From: an uncultured Chitinophaga sp.
Lineage (GTDB): Bacteria > Bacteroidota > Bacteroidia > Chitinophagales > Chitinophagaceae
Length of the DNA: 64,000 bases
Direction of reading: 5' to 3'
Assembly: GCF_902168175.1 (NCBI RefSeq)
Contig: NZ_CABHOU010000025.1
Span: forward strand, 434,001 to 498,000
The translations under genes were made by a program, and so were the position numbers. Positions 10,059-16,995 of the stretch are shown one piece after another (position 1 is the stretch's first letter; each line of letters starts with the position of its first letter). Under the pieces are notes generated by a model. The model searched no databases. It saw only the letters and a list, made by a program, of their open reading frames with translations, and was not told the DNA's origin.

Positions 10059-10131
10059 AGCGGTTGGTGAGAATTGAACTCACGCCCGTAAAGGAGTTCT
10101 CCTTTCTGCTCTTCCATTGAGCTACAAACGC
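10059..10131 (-). pseudogene. Degenerate tRNA-like element in the tuf leader
   Basis: The segment has near-complete tRNA form. It has 7-nt acceptor arms with one mismatch, a D arm (GCTC/GAGC) and a perfect T arm, all very close to the neighbouring tRNA-Thr(GGT). The anticodon arm is abnormal: it contains a palindrome (AAAGGAG-AA-CTCCTTT). With normal numbering the loop would be GAGAACT, which lacks the invariant U33, and the stem has a mismatch. It therefore should not decode. It ends 70 nt before the tuf start. It may be a decayed duplicate or a tRNA mimic acting on tuf mRNA. Confidence 0.7.
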
Positions 10132-10197
10132 TTAGTTAAATAGTCTTATTAAAATGAGAATATTTTAATCCGTTAATCCCAAGTCGAAAGACAACTG

Positions 10198-10269
<72 letters not shown>

Positions 10270-10334
10270 ATGAAAGGAAGCTTAAACACAAAACACATAA
10301 CACAATTCCAACCTGCTTTCCAAATTTCCTACAG

Positions 10335-10407
10335 AGCGGGAGACGAGGTTCGAACCCGCGACCTACAGCTTGGAAGGCTGTCGCTCTACCAACTGAGCTA
10401 CTCCCGC
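10335..10407 (-). tRNA. tRNA-Gly (TCC)
   Basis: Complete cloverleaf with acceptor GCGGGAG/CTCCCGC, anticodon stem ACAGC/GCTGT, loop CTTCCAA (anticodon TCC), and T loop GGTTCGAACC. It is third in the tRNA-tuf transcript. Confidence 0.97.
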
Positions 10408-10518
10408 ATTTTTGTTCTTTACCTGCCGAAGCAAACTATTGAACATTTCCAAAGAACAATTCCTTGCACAACTAAGTTCCGCCCCTGGTAAACAAAAGCG
10501 GAACAAAAATCGTGGATG

Positions 10519-10600
10519 TGGGCAGGATAGGATTCGAACCTATGAAGTCGTAGACAGCGGATTTACAGTCCGCCCCATTTGGCCGCTCTGGAACCTGCCC
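10519..10600 (-). tRNA. tRNA-Tyr (GTA)
   Basis: An 82-nt class II tRNA with a long variable arm, acceptor GGGCAGG/CCTGCCC, anticodon GTA in loop CTGTAAA, T loop GGTTCGAATCC and discriminator A. It is second in the tRNA-tuf transcript. Confidence 0.97.
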
Positions 10601-10685
10601 TAAAAATCTTTAATCTTGTTTCTGTTAATCTCCCGTCCTATTTAACTCTGTTACCAAACAGTGCCCGTATCCCGGAAATTTAATG

Positions 10686-10759
10686 AGCCACCAGAGGGAT
10701 TCGAACCCCCGACCCACTGATTACAAATCAGTAGCTCTGGCCAACTGAGCTATGGTGGC
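10686..10759 (-). tRNA. tRNA-Thr (TGT)
   Basis: Complete cloverleaf with acceptor GCCACCA/TGGTGGC, anticodon stem ACTGA/TCAGT, loop TTTGTAA (anticodon TGT) and a standard T arm. It is first in the tRNA-tuf transcript, about 190 nt after the promoter. Confidence 0.97.
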
Positions 10760-10906
10760 ATTCTTAAAAGTTGCAAAGTGTAATACCTTGTTTCTGAAAG
10801 AGAGCGCAAAGTAAAAGTTAATCTGATTAAGAAACAAATTATTTTTTATCTTTTTTTTTGCTCTTGTTTTAACCGATCAATCGGCTAAAACGCCCTACAG
10901 TAAAGA

Positions 10907-10963
10907 ACTTTACTACCTTTGCCCACATCCTTTTTTCGGATGGGATGGCAAAGGTAGTAAAGT
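10907..10963. repeat. 17-bp perfect inverted repeat containing a promoter box in each arm
   Basis: Arms 10907-10923 and 10947-10963 are exact complements. An inner 5-bp stem (10926-10930 with 10938-10942) lies in the loop. Each arm carries TACCTTTG, a -7 box, one on each strand; only the minus-strand copy has a TTG at the right distance. It could end hpf transcripts and start the tRNA-tuf transcript in one place. Confidence 0.7.
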
Positions 10964-10978
10964 GATTTTTAACTTCAA
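10949..10978 (-). promoter_or_regulatory. Promoter of the tRNA-tuf operon
   Basis: The minus strand has TTG (10976-10978), 19 nt, and TACCTTTG (10949-10956), an exact Bacteroidota consensus promoter pointing at tRNA-Thr(TGT). The transcript would begin inside the large inverted repeat. Confidence 0.85.
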
Positions 10979-10993
10979 AATATTTTTCAGGAA

Positions 10994-11293
10994 TTAATGA
11001 AAATTCTTCTCTTTTTGTCTTTTGATCTGGTTCACAAGAGAAGCAAAGGCGAGATCGAACGATTCTTCAAATGACTTAGACTCATGCTTTACAAAGAAAT
11101 CGTGACGGGGAACGTGTACTTTAATTTCCGCAATCTTATCCTTGATCTGGTGGGCTATATTATCCAATTTTAAGTAGACCTCTACACTGACTATCCGGTC
11201 GTAAAAGGTGGCTAGTTTCTGAATTTTTTGATTCACATGATCGACCAGTTTTGCGTCAGCATCGAAACGCACTGTTTGAATTTGAAGATTCAT
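10994..11293 (-). CDS. hpf: Ribosome hibernation-promoting factor (HPF/RaiA family, short form)
   Basis: The 99-aa product is a short HPF/YfiA-type protein that binds the 30S A and P sites in resting cells. It has the family beta-alpha-beta-beta-beta-alpha pattern: MNLQIQTVRFDADAKLVDHV, helix QKIQKLATFYDRI, then strands VSVEVYLKLDN and KIAEIKVHVPRHDFFVKH, and a final helix FEESFDLAFASLVNQIKRQ. It lacks the C-terminal dimerisation domain of long HPF. It follows the recombinase gene and ends just before the tRNA-tuf promoter. Confidence 0.93.
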   Translation of the reverse strand: MNLQIQTVRFDADAKLVDHVNQKIQKLATFYDRIVSVEVYLKLDNIAHQIKDKIAEIKVHVPRHDFFVKHESKSFEESFDLAFASLVNQIKRQKEKNFH

Positions 11294-11528
11294 AGCACTG
11301 TTTTTTAAAATATTTAAAAATCTAATTACGAATAAGTAGTGCTCATATCATAGGCTATTTGTTTATGGAAAGAACTGTATTACTAATTTAGTAAACTTTG
11401 ATATCATTTGCATTTTTTCAAAGAAATATTTTGTTAAAATGACGAGGATCATCTTTTTCACAAGCGGGCATATCTTTCCTGATACACTGTTCATAAGGGT
11501 TTTACTCTCAACTGCTAAAACAGGTAAA

Positions 11529-12461
11529 TCATGCCTTGGGATGTGCCTTGCTATGTATCTCTTTAAGCCTGTCGATGGTATTATGGGTGTAAACCTGGGT
11601 GGCTGCAAGGCTGGAGTGGCCTAACAACTCTTTGATCGCATTCAGATCGGCGCCGGCGTTGGTAAGATGGGTGGCAAATGTATGCCGCAGAATATGGGGG
11701 CTACGCTTTTCTATCGTGGTTACCTGGCTTAATACTTCTTTTACCGCATTGTACACGTACTTCGGGTACAACTTCTTCCCTTTTGAATTCACTAACAAAA
11801 CTTCCCGGTCGTACTGCTCCAGTTCACGGGCCTTTCGCTCCCGGTACGCCCGCACACGCTCCAGTAAAGGCGCGCTTACAGGTATGATCCGCTCTTTATT
11901 ACCCTTGCCCAGCACTTTAATGGTGCGCTGGTGCGCATCTACCTGGCGGTCTTTTAGCGAAATAAGCTCGGATAAGCGAATACCGGTTTGGTACAGTATA
12001 TCGATAATCAGCCTGCGCGTATCACCCTCAAAATCGTCTGTAAACAGCGGTAGCGCCGCAGCCTGCTCCTGCTCTATCGCCTGCATACCTTTCTCTTCTA
12101 CAAAAAGCGGCAGCCTTTTGTTTAATTTGGGTGCAGTAATTTTCAGCATCACACTCTGCGATACCCACTGCTGCTTTAGCGCGTACTTGAAAAATGATTT
12201 AAGGGAAGATATTTTCCGGGTCACGGTACGTGCCGACGCTGCTTTGCCGTCGCGCCCCTTAAGGGTACCTGCCAGCCACGAACGAACATAACTATGGTGA
12301 ATATCAGGCAGTGCAATACTGCCGTAAGTTTGCTCCAGGAAACTGAAAAACTGGCGAAGATCTTCTTCGTAAGCGGTTACAGTATGGGGAGAATACCGCT
12401 TTTCCAACGCCAGGTAGGAAAGAAATTGTTCTGTATAAAATGCGTAAGTTCCGGTCAACAC
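11529..12461 (-). CDS. xerC: Tyrosine recombinase (XerC/XerD family)
   Basis: The 310-aa product has the two-domain plan of Xer recombinases, which resolve chromosome dimers at dif sites. The N-terminal SAM-like domain begins FLSYLALEKRYSPHTVTAYE. The catalytic domain carries the first Arg in YQTGIRLSELISL, then KGNKERIIP, HILRHTFATHLTNAGAD (H-x-x-R) and LGHSSLAATQVYTH, with the nucleophilic Tyr near residue 290. It sits between rpsU and hpf on the same strand, a stable location in this phylum that argues for a housekeeping Xer and not an integrase. XerC versus XerD cannot be decided from sequence reading alone. Confidence 0.9.
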   Translation of the reverse strand: MLTGTYAFYTEQFLSYLALEKRYSPHTVTAYEEDLRQFFSFLEQTYGSIALPDIHHSYVRSWLAGTLKGRDGKAASARTVTRKISSLKSFFKYALKQQWVSQSVMLKITAPKLNKRLPLFVEEKGMQAIEQEQAAALPLFTDDFEGDTRRLIIDILYQTGIRLSELISLKDRQVDAHQRTIKVLGKGNKERIIPVSAPLLERVRAYRERKARELEQYDREVLLVNSKGKKLYPKYVYNAVKEVLSQVTTIEKRSPHILRHTFATHLTNAGADLNAIKELLGHSSLAATQVYTHNTIDRLKEIHSKAHPKA

Positions 12462-12537
12462 AAAAAAATTGATGACTGCAAAGTTATATAAAACCTTACA
12501 ATCATCAATTTCTATATGAGAATTGATTCAGATCTAA

Positions 12538-12735
12538 TTAATCTTCGAACTTACCGCTCGCCAGCTGTTGTTTGTACACAGCTTTCAGCATTTCGTTGCG
12601 ACGTTTCACCGAAGGCTTCGTAAAAGACTGACGGGTTCTCAGTTGCAGCAGCACACGTGCTTTTTCGAATTTCTTCTTGTACTTCTTAAGCGCTTTGTCT
12701 ATGTTTTCGCAGTCTTTGCTATCGATAATTAACAT
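12538..12735 (-). CDS. rpsU: 30S ribosomal protein S21
   Basis: S21 (65 aa) is a small basic protein near the anti-Shine-Dalgarno region of 16S rRNA. The sequence shows the family pattern: an N-terminal MLIIDSKDCENIDKALKKYK, then RTRQSFTKPSVKRRNEMLK, ending KAVYKQQLASGK. It is the first gene of rpsU-xerC-hpf and has a consensus promoter 31-61 nt upstream. Confidence 0.96.
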   Translation of the reverse strand: MLIIDSKDCENIDKALKKYKKKFEKARVLLQLRTRQSFTKPSVKRRNEMLKAVYKQQLASGKFED

Positions 12736-12765
12736 AAATTACTCCATTTGTGTTTTTAAGGATGG

Positions 12766-12796
12766 CAAAGATAACGCTAATTTCAAAATATCGCAA
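12766..12796 (-). promoter_or_regulatory. Promoter of rpsU-xerC-hpf
   Basis: The minus strand has TTG (12794-12796), 20 nt, and TATCTTTG (12766-12773), matching TTG-N19-21-TAnnTTTG, with a leader of about 25-30 nt before the rpsU ATG. Confidence 0.85.
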
Positions 12797-12978
12797 AACT
12801 CTTTGAAAAAATAATTTATCCTGCCCTTTATTCTCTTATGCCGGCTGACAATCAGCGCATTGCATATCCTCCCATCTCCCCCTCTCCCAACCCACTGCCC
12901 TTAACTAACCGCAATACCAGGCAGGGAACTCTCGAAATTATGTCCGAAATTCGTGTGCAAATTTAATGAATCACGGAC

Positions 12979-13569
12979 ATGTTTACCGGCATCATAGAAA
13001 CATTAGGACAAGTTATCACAGCTGCACACCAGGGCGACAACCTGGAACTCACGCTCCAAAGCACGTTAGCGCCTGAATTAAAGGTGGACCAAAGCGTATC
13101 GCACAACGGCGTATGCCTCACGGTGACGGAAATTACACCCACCTCCTTTAAAACGGTGGCGGTAAAGGAAACCCTGCAGAAAACTAACCTCGGCCTGCTT
13201 AAACCCGGGCAGCTGGTTAATCTCGAACGGGCCATGGTATTCAATCACCGCATCGACGGTCATATTGTGCAGGGGCATGTTGACTGCACGGGCTCCTGCC
13301 TGTCGGTTACGGAACAGAACGGCAGCTGGCTCTACCGCTTCGGCTACCCTTCACACTTCGCAGGACTTATCGTGGAAAAAGGCTCTATCTGCCTCAATGG
13401 TATCAGTCTTACCCTGTTCGATATCACCGAAGGCGAATTTTCGGTGGCTATCATTCCTTATACTTACGAACATACTAATATGCAACACCTGGCTGTTTCC
13501 GACATCGTGAACCTCGAATTTGACATACTGGGCAAATATGTGGCCCGGCAAATGGAAGTACGGAAATAG
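12979..13569 (+). CDS. ribE: Riboflavin synthase alpha subunit
   Basis: The 196-aa enzyme converts two molecules of 6,7-dimethyl-8-ribityllumazine to riboflavin. It shows the internal duplication of the family. The first lumazine-binding repeat starts MFTGIIETLGQV and includes SVSHNGVCLTVTEI; the second starts at RIDGHIVQGHVDCTG and includes KGSICLNGISLTLFDI. Length is normal. It opens a tight plus-strand run with a nitronate-monooxygenase-like gene (an FMN enzyme) and an MFS gene. No FMN riboswitch could be recognised upstream. Confidence 0.97.
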   Translation: MFTGIIETLGQVITAAHQGDNLELTLQSTLAPELKVDQSVSHNGVCLTVTEITPTSFKTVAVKETLQKTNLGLLKPGQLVNLERAMVFNHRIDGHIVQGHVDCTGSCLSVTEQNGSWLYRFGYPSHFAGLIVEKGSICLNGISLTLFDITEGEFSVAIIPYTYEHTNMQHLAVSDIVNLEFDILGKYVARQMEVRK

Positions 13570-13600
13570 GCCTTTACTATCATTCTTCAACCACTATACA

Positions 13601-14602
13601 TTGAACACCCGGCTAACACAAAAACTAGACATACAACATCCGCTGATCATGGCACCCATGTTCCTGGTGAGCAATGAGCCTATGACAAAGGCGGGCATTG
13701 AAAGTGGCGTGGCCGCCACCTTTCCTACGCTAAATTACCGCAAGGAAGGCGAACTGAAAGCGGTACTGGAAAGGCTTAACATGCACCGCCAGCAGCACGC
13801 AGCGGCTAAAGGCACTTACGGCGTAAACATCATCGTACAAAAAACGAACCCGCTGTTCCAGCAACACCTGGACGCCTGTGTGGAAGCGAAAGTACCGCTG
13901 TACATCACATCACTGGGTAATCCCAAAACGGTGATAGACGCGGCACACAGCTATGGCGCCACGGTGCTTTGCGATGTAACCAATATGATACACGCACAAA
14001 AGGCGGCCGATATGGGCTGCGACGGCTTCATAGCGGTATCGTCGGGCGCAGGCGGCCATGCGGGCCCTTACCCTATGCACGTACTGGTACCCATGCTGCA
14101 AAAGGCTTTTCCCGATAAAATGGTGATTGCTGCAGGCGGTATTGCCACGGGCCAGCAAATGGCCAGCGCCATGATACTGGGAGCGGCAGGCGTGTCTATC
14201 GGCACCCGTTTTATCGCCAGCACAGAGGCTACGGTAAGTGAGGAGTACAAAAAAGCCATACTGGCATACGGTATGGAAGATATTGTACTCACCGAACGCA
14301 TATCCGGCACACCTTGCAACATCATCAATACGCCGGTGGCGAAAAGGATAGGCTACAAACAAAACTGGTTCGAGCGATTCATGTCTAAAAGTCCACGCAC
14401 GCGCAAGTATTTTAAAATGCTGGTGCAGGTACGCGGTATGAAGAGCCTTGAAAAAGCAGTGAAACCGGGCTCGTACCACCAGTTGTGGAGCGCCGGGCAA
14501 AGCGTGGCTTTTGTTGACGACATCACCCCGGTAAAAGAGATCATAGAAAGGCTCATTAAAGAATACCGGACGAGCCTGGGCGCGGTATCGGCGCAGTTTT
14601 AA
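13601..14602 (+). CDS. Nitronate monooxygenase / NAD(P)H-dependent flavin oxidoreductase family
   Basis: The product is a TIM-barrel FMN enzyme of the 2-nitropropane dioxygenase type. Seen motifs are LDIQHPLIMAPMFLVSN at the N-terminus, SSGAGGHAGPYPMHVLVPML in the centre (the conserved GGHxG), and GGIATGQQMASAMILGAAG then VSIGTRFIASTEA for phosphate binding. The start is taken at a TTG (13601), giving 333 aa. The next ATG upstream (13520) would overlap ribE by 50 nt and add residues that do not look like the family. It follows ribE closely and ends 6 nt before the MFS gene. The substrate is unknown. Confidence 0.88.
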   Translation: MNTRLTQKLDIQHPLIMAPMFLVSNEPMTKAGIESGVAATFPTLNYRKEGELKAVLERLNMHRQQHAAAKGTYGVNIIVQKTNPLFQQHLDACVEAKVPLYITSLGNPKTVIDAAHSYGATVLCDVTNMIHAQKAADMGCDGFIAVSSGAGGHAGPYPMHVLVPMLQKAFPDKMVIAAGGIATGQQMASAMILGAAGVSIGTRFIASTEATVSEEYKKAILAYGMEDIVLTERISGTPCNIINTPVAKRIGYKQNWFERFMSKSPRTRKYFKMLVQVRGMKSLEKAVKPGSYHQLWSAGQSVAFVDDITPVKEIIERLIKEYRTSLGAVSAQF

Positions 14603-14608
14603 CGGAGA

Positions 14609-15763
14609 ATGACAAACACAGATCTAACTAACAGCGTGAAATGGCGGACAAGGATTGCGGTGAGCGCATTCTTTTTCCTCACAGGCTTGTGTTTCGCCAG
14701 CTGGGGCTCACGCGTGGCGGATATCCAACTTAAACTCGGGTTGGACGAAGCGGGCCTTGGCCTTATCCTGCTTGCTATTCCCGGCGGTTCGGCACTCTCC
14801 TTACCCATTGCAGGATGGCTCATTAACCGTTATGGCAGCAGCCGCATTTTATCCGCGGCCTGCCTGTTGTATGCACTGCTTCTTCCCCTGATCGGTCTTG
14901 CTCCCTCTATCGCCACGCTGGTGGTAGCGTTGTTCTTTTTCGGCTTTATCGGCAACATCGGCAATATTGCGGTGAACACGCAGGCGGTGAGCGTAGAGCA
15001 GCTATTCGGCAAAACGATCATGTCGTCGTTCCATGCCATCTGGAGCCTGGCGGGACTTGCCGGTGCCAGCATCGGTAACCTGATGGTGAACCTGCACCTG
15101 GAACCGCTTAACCACTTCCTGATCATTGCACTGGCGGCGATCGTAATATGGGCGACGAACGCGCACAAGACGGTGAAAACGCATATACCTGTTAAGGGCA
15201 AGCAGCCTTTTTTCGTAAAACCAGACAAAACACTGGTAGGCCTGGGCGTCATCGCGTTTTGCTGTATGATCAGCGAAGGCACGATGTACGACTGGAGTAC
15301 GGTATACTTCGCCCGCGCGCTGAACGCCTCTCCGGGTTTGGTACCGCTTGGGTTCCAGGCGTTTACACTGGCCACCACCACAGGTCGTTTTACGGGCGAC
15401 TGGCTGGCCCACCGCTACGGCATTAAGAAAATACTGATGGTCAGCGGCGTACTTACCGCCACGGGCCTGTTGATATCTGCACTTTTCCCTTACATAGCCA
15501 CCGCCATTGCAGGTTTCTTCCTGGTTGGCCTGGGCGTTTCGGCGGTAATACCATTGGTCTACAGCGAAGCCGGCCGCTCTAAATCGATGAGTCCCAGTAT
15601 GGCCCTGGCCGCAGTCACCACGCTAGGCTTCTTTGGCTTTTTGCTGGGGCCACCCCTGATCGGCTTTATTGCCCATGCTTCCGGCTTACGTACTTCTTTT
15701 GCCATCGTGGCTATCATGGGCCTTATGATCACTGTACTGGCCAGGCGTCAGAAATTAAGTTAA
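14609..15763 (+). CDS. MFS transporter (YbjJ/fucose-permease-like)
   Basis: This is a 384-aa polytopic membrane protein with about 12 hydrophobic segments. It has an MFS motif A-like sequence after the second span (GWLINRYGSSRIL) and a related one in the second half (GDWLAHRYGIKKIL). FFLTGLCFASWGSRVADIQL at the N-terminus is typical of the YbjJ group. The ATG lies 6 nt after the stop of the nitronate-monooxygenase-like gene, so the two are surely co-transcribed with ribE. The transported compound cannot be predicted. Confidence 0.87.
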   Translation: MTNTDLTNSVKWRTRIAVSAFFFLTGLCFASWGSRVADIQLKLGLDEAGLGLILLAIPGGSALSLPIAGWLINRYGSSRILSAACLLYALLLPLIGLAPSIATLVVALFFFGFIGNIGNIAVNTQAVSVEQLFGKTIMSSFHAIWSLAGLAGASIGNLMVNLHLEPLNHFLIIALAAIVIWATNAHKTVKTHIPVKGKQPFFVKPDKTLVGLGVIAFCCMISEGTMYDWSTVYFARALNASPGLVPLGFQAFTLATTTGRFTGDWLAHRYGIKKILMVSGVLTATGLLISALFPYIATAIAGFFLVGLGVSAVIPLVYSEAGRSKSMSPSMALAAVTTLGFFGFLLGPPLIGFIAHASGLRTSFAIVAIMGLMITVLARRQKLS

Positions 15764-15764
15764 G

Positions 15765-15801
15765 CGGGGGAACCAGCAGTAGTACTACTATTGAGCCCCC
15801 G
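15765..15801 (+). terminator. Possible terminator after the MFS gene
   Basis: CGGGGG (15765-15770) pairs with CCCCCG (15796-15801), and the loop holds a self-complementary AGTAGTACTACT. The U-run is weak. The right arm is also the end of dispersed repeat copy A. Confidence 0.4.
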
Positions 15802-15904
15802 TTGTGTCACTCTCTTCAGCGACAACAATTCTACTGGTCAAGTCCTGTCGCAATCACACCCGCAAGTACTAAAACATGTTTAACCCTCCGCTTACGTTCC
15901 GCTT
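15788..15904 (-). repeat. Dispersed repeat, copy A (minus orientation)
   Basis: Read on the minus strand, it shares two blocks with copy C at 46,021-46,184: GCGGGTGTG-TTTGCGACA-like (15846-15863) and a 35-nt end block starting TCGCTGAAG and ending CAATAG (15788-15822). Copy C has TCGCTGAAGGGAGTGACA at the same place. The middle part is shorter than in copy C. Confidence 0.65.
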
Positions 15905-16021
15905 CTCCATACTCTCACCATACTTACTCCATACTGGTTACATCCTTTAAGGATACTTGCCCGGTTAGCCATATCACATTCGAGATTAAGTCATAGATAT
16001 CCCAACCCTTTTAAGATATGG

Positions 16022-16076
16022 GACATCTATGGCTTATATATGACTCATATATGGCTCATATATGGGACATCTATAA
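16022..16076 (+). repeat. Five-unit 11-bp minisatellite
   Basis: Five consecutive 11-nt units occur. The outer two start GACATCTAT; the inner three are CTTATATATGA, CTCATATATGG and CTCATATATGG. It lies in the gene-free patch between the MFS gene and truB. The 11-nt period is close to one helical turn, so a bent-DNA or protein-binding role is possible. Confidence 0.6.
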
Positions 16077-16180
16077 AGGATCTGGCAAGGAAACCCGGTG
16101 GAAGTTTATGCATAGTTCGGCAGAATGGCCGGAAGGCTGGCCATCACTGTTCAAGAGAGTGCTTTGGGGTTTACCGGTAC

Positions 16181-16259
16181 GGTATATACACCGCCGTGAT
16201 GGACGAACTGAACATTGCCCAATGATGTTGCTTCCGTTGAAGGGAGTGACAACGGCGGG
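16181..16259 (+). repeat. Dispersed repeat, copy B
   Basis: It has GGTATATACACCGCC (16181-16195) and CCGTTGAAGGGAGTGACA followed by ACGGCGGG (16234-16259). These correspond to the tail blocks of copy C (46,094-46,110 and 46,150-46,184). It ends about 30 nt before the truB promoter box. Confidence 0.55.
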
Positions 16260-16290
16260 CCGGGGAGCGAACAAATGATGACAAACTAAT

Positions 16291-16298
16291 TATCTTTG
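16291..16298 (+). promoter_or_regulatory. -7 box of truB (leaderless start likely)
   Basis: TATCTTTG matches TAnnTTTG and ends 4 nt before the truB ATG at 16303, so the transcript would start at or next to the start codon. No TTG is seen at the usual distance. Confidence 0.6.
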
Positions 16299-16302
16299 CC
16301 GA

Positions 16303-16995
16303 ATGGAACAGATCGAAAAGAACATTTTCCAGGAAGGACAGGTGATCCTGATTAATAAACCATTGAACTGGACTTCCTTTGATGTGGTGGGCAAAATACG
16401 TAATACGACTAAGGCTAAAACTGGGCACGCTGGCACGCTGGACCCGCTGGCTACGGGTTTGCTGATTTGCTGCACCGGGAAAATGACGAAGAATATCAAC
16501 GAATACCAGGCCGCAGAAAAAGAGTATACCGGCACTTTTACGCTCGGCGCGGTAACCCCTACGTTCGATCTCGAATCGGCCCCTCAGGACTTTAAACCGG
16601 TACCGGAACTGGACAAGGAGGCCCTGCAGGAAATAGCCAAACGCTTTACCGGCGAACAGCAACAGTTGCCCCCGATCCACTCTGCTATTAAACAAAACGG
16701 TAAACCCATTTACGAACTGGCGCGCAAAGGTGTGGAAGTGAAAGTGGAGCCACGTAACATATTCATCAAGGAATTTGAGATCACTGCGGTAGAGCTGCCT
16801 GTGGTGCATTTCCGCGTGGTATGCAGCACCGGTACTTACATCCGTTCGCTGGCCAACGACTTTGGTGCTGCTACCGGTGCAGGTGGTTATATGAGTTCGC
16901 TGGTGCGCACCCGCATTGGCACGTTCAAATTGGAAGATGCGTTAGATATACAGGACTTTGTAGAGAAAACAAAGGCCGCGCTGCAAAAGGCTTAG
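16303..16995 (+). CDS. truB: tRNA pseudouridine(55) synthase TruB
   Basis: TruB (230 aa) makes pseudouridine 55 in the T loop of tRNAs. The catalytic motif is clear: KTGHAGTLDPLATGLLICC near residue 45, with the catalytic Asp. Other family segments are NKPLNWTSFDVVGKIRN at the N-terminus, QLPPIHSAIKQNGKPIYELA in the middle, and STGTYIRSLANDFG. The C-terminal PUA domain of long TruB proteins is absent, as in many Bacteroidota. Its stop overlaps the stop of the convergent tamL by 4 nt. Confidence 0.97.
   Translation: MEQIEKNIFQEGQVILINKPLNWTSFDVVGKIRNTTKAKTGHAGTLDPLATGLLICCTGKMTKNINEYQAAEKEYTGTFTLGAVTPTFDLESAPQDFKPVPELDKEALQEIAKRFTGEQQQLPPIHSAIKQNGKPIYELARKGVEVKVEPRNIFIKEFEITAVELPVVHFRVVCSTGTYIRSLANDFGAATGAGGYMSSLVRTRIGTFKLEDALDIQDFVEKTKAALQKA

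Noticed and set aside
11529..12461. Tyrosine recombinase as a sign of an integrated element
   Set aside because: The gene lies in the conserved rpsU-hpf position and no att-like duplications, cargo or phage genes are present; it is a housekeeping Xer.
16018..16278. 86-aa plus-strand open frame
   Set aside because: It is made from the 11-bp repeat array and repeat copy B, and ends before the truB promoter box.
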